Assembly: GCA_938003575.1 (NCBI GenBank)
Contig: CALKYG010000117.1
Span: forward strand, 1-5,685
Direction: 5' to 3'
From: an uncultured Alphaproteobacteria bacterium
Lineage (GTDB): Bacteria; Pseudomonadota; Alphaproteobacteria; Caulobacterales; Parvularculaceae
DNA length: 5,685 nt
Part shown: positions 5,179 to 5,685 of the stretch, in pieces
How positions within the stretch are numbered: the stretch's first letter is position 1
Layout of the letters: the number at the start of each line of letters is the position of its first letter
Position numbers and translations under genes: made by a program
The notes under the pieces: model-generated
What the model saw: the letters and a program-made list of their open reading frames with translations, nothing else
Told to the model about the DNA's origin: nothing
Databases searched by the model: none

Positions 5179-5685
5179 ATGACACACGTGTTGTCGGGAT
5201 CATCCTTGCCGGCGGACGGTCGAGCCGGTTCGAAGGCGGCCGAAAGGATCAGGCGCCGCTTTTCGGGCGAGCGCTAATCGACCATGTAATCAGTCGCGCC
5301 GCGCCGCAGGTGTCAGTCCTGGCGATCAGTCGTTCCGCAGATCATGTTGACGGGAATGACGCGTTTCCGGTCCTTTACGACGAGTTCGCGGATATGGGTC
5401 CGATCGCCGGCGTTTACGCAGGGCTTCGATGGGCCGCAATGCTCTCGCCGCGCGTTAGATACCTTGCGACATTCGCCTGCGATACGCCGTTGATTCCTGA
5501 CGATCTCGTCGAACGGCTGACCGCAGCCGCGGCGGCGACGAATGCCCCTGCCGCGATAGCGGCGAGCGGCGAAAAAGCGCATCCGACAAGCGCGATCTGG
5601 TCGCCGTCGCTGGTCGCTCTTGCGAAGGCGCGCCTTGCCGAGGGCAAATTGTCGCTGTTCGGCCTCGCCGAGGCGGCGGGCGCCG
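5175..5685 (+). CDS. mobA: Molybdenum cofactor guanylyltransferase MobA (3' end beyond window)
   Basis: MobA transfers GMP from GTP to Mo-molybdopterin, giving the molybdopterin guanine dinucleotide cofactor of DMSO-reductase-family enzymes. The frame starts with a GTG at 5175 that overlaps the moeA stop (GTGA, 5175-5178). It stays open to the window end, giving 170 residues of a protein usually near 190-210. Seen are the nucleotide-binding start VVGIILAGGRSSRF (6-19) with K24 at the position of E. coli K25, LIDHVISRAAPQV after it, GPIAGVYAGL from 75, CDTPLIPDDL with D103 in the place of the metal-binding Asp, and HPTSAIW near the C-terminal part. The glycine loop reads FEGGRKD rather than the usual MGGxDK. 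The ATG at 5179 is in another frame and can be excluded. The presence of mobA indicates that at least some of the cell's molybdoenzymes use (bis-)MGD. Family assignment is good despite truncation. Confidence 0.9.
   Translation, partial: MNDTRVVGIILAGGRSSRFEGGRKDQAPLFGRALIDHVISRAAPQVSVLAISRSADHVDGNDAFPVLYDEFADMGPIAGVYAGLRWAAMLSPRVRYLATFACDTPLIPDDLVERLTAAAAATNAPAAIAASGEKAHPTSAIWSPSLVALAKARLAEGKLSLFGLAEAAGA

Larger units (their letters stand above)
101..5685 (+). other. Predicted operon frmA-moaA-moaD-moaE-moaB-moaC-moeA-mobA
   Basis: Eight genes run in the same direction with almost no untranslated DNA. With the starts chosen here the junctions are 9 nt (frmA/moaA), 0 (moaA/moaD), 1 (moaD/moaE), 12 (moaE/moaB), 0 (moaB/moaC), 4 (moaC/moeA) and a 4-nt overlap (moeA/mobA). 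No terminator hairpin or promoter-sized gap occurs between them. Cotranscription is inferred from spacing. The right end is open, and the left end may extend beyond the window because no promoter was identified. Confidence 0.8.

Noticed and set aside
5179..5181. ATG just after the moeA stop as a mobA start
   Set aside because: It is out of frame with the LAGG-containing MobA sequence; only the GTG at 5175 is in frame and close to the motif.

Overview
The window is a single-stranded, tightly packed gene block from a GC-rich bacterium. All eight genes lie on the + strand. The protein style suggests a proteobacterium, most likely an alphaproteobacterium: a glutathione-dependent class III alcohol dehydrogenase, and MoaB in place of MogA. 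This placement is an inference from sequence character, since no search could be run. I see no mobile element, CRISPR array, rRNA or tRNA.

Layout: positions 1-100 are a short leader with a clear ribosome binding site. Positions 101-1213 encode S-(hydroxymethyl)glutathione dehydrogenase (frmA/adhC type). From about 1223 to the right edge runs a molybdenum cofactor (Moco) operon in the order moaA, moaD, moaE, moaB, moaC, moeA, mobA; mobA is cut by the window end. From the frmA stop onward, gaps are at most 12 nt with the starts chosen here. moaD and moaC start directly after the preceding stop codon, and mobA overlaps the moeA stop by 4 nt. Cotranscription and translational coupling are therefore very likely.

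The Moco genes cover almost the whole pathway. MoaA and MoaC make cyclic pyranopterin monophosphate from GTP. MoaD and MoaE (molybdopterin synthase) add the dithiolene sulfurs. MoaB would adenylylate molybdopterin, MoeA inserts molybdate, and MobA adds GMP to give the guanine dinucleotide cofactor used by DMSO-reductase-family enzymes such as formate dehydrogenases. The MoaD-activating enzyme MoeB and molybdate transport (modABC) are not in the window.

The most interesting point is context: a formaldehyde-detoxifying dehydrogenase sits at the head of a Moco operon. A plausible but unproven link is that formaldehyde oxidation yields formate, whose further oxidation often needs a Mo-bis-MGD formate dehydrogenase. 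Every gene belongs to a well-known family and I found no clear undescribed system. Secondary points are a perfect 13-bp inverted repeat inside moeA, several start-site choices, and local motif deviations in MoeA and MobA.
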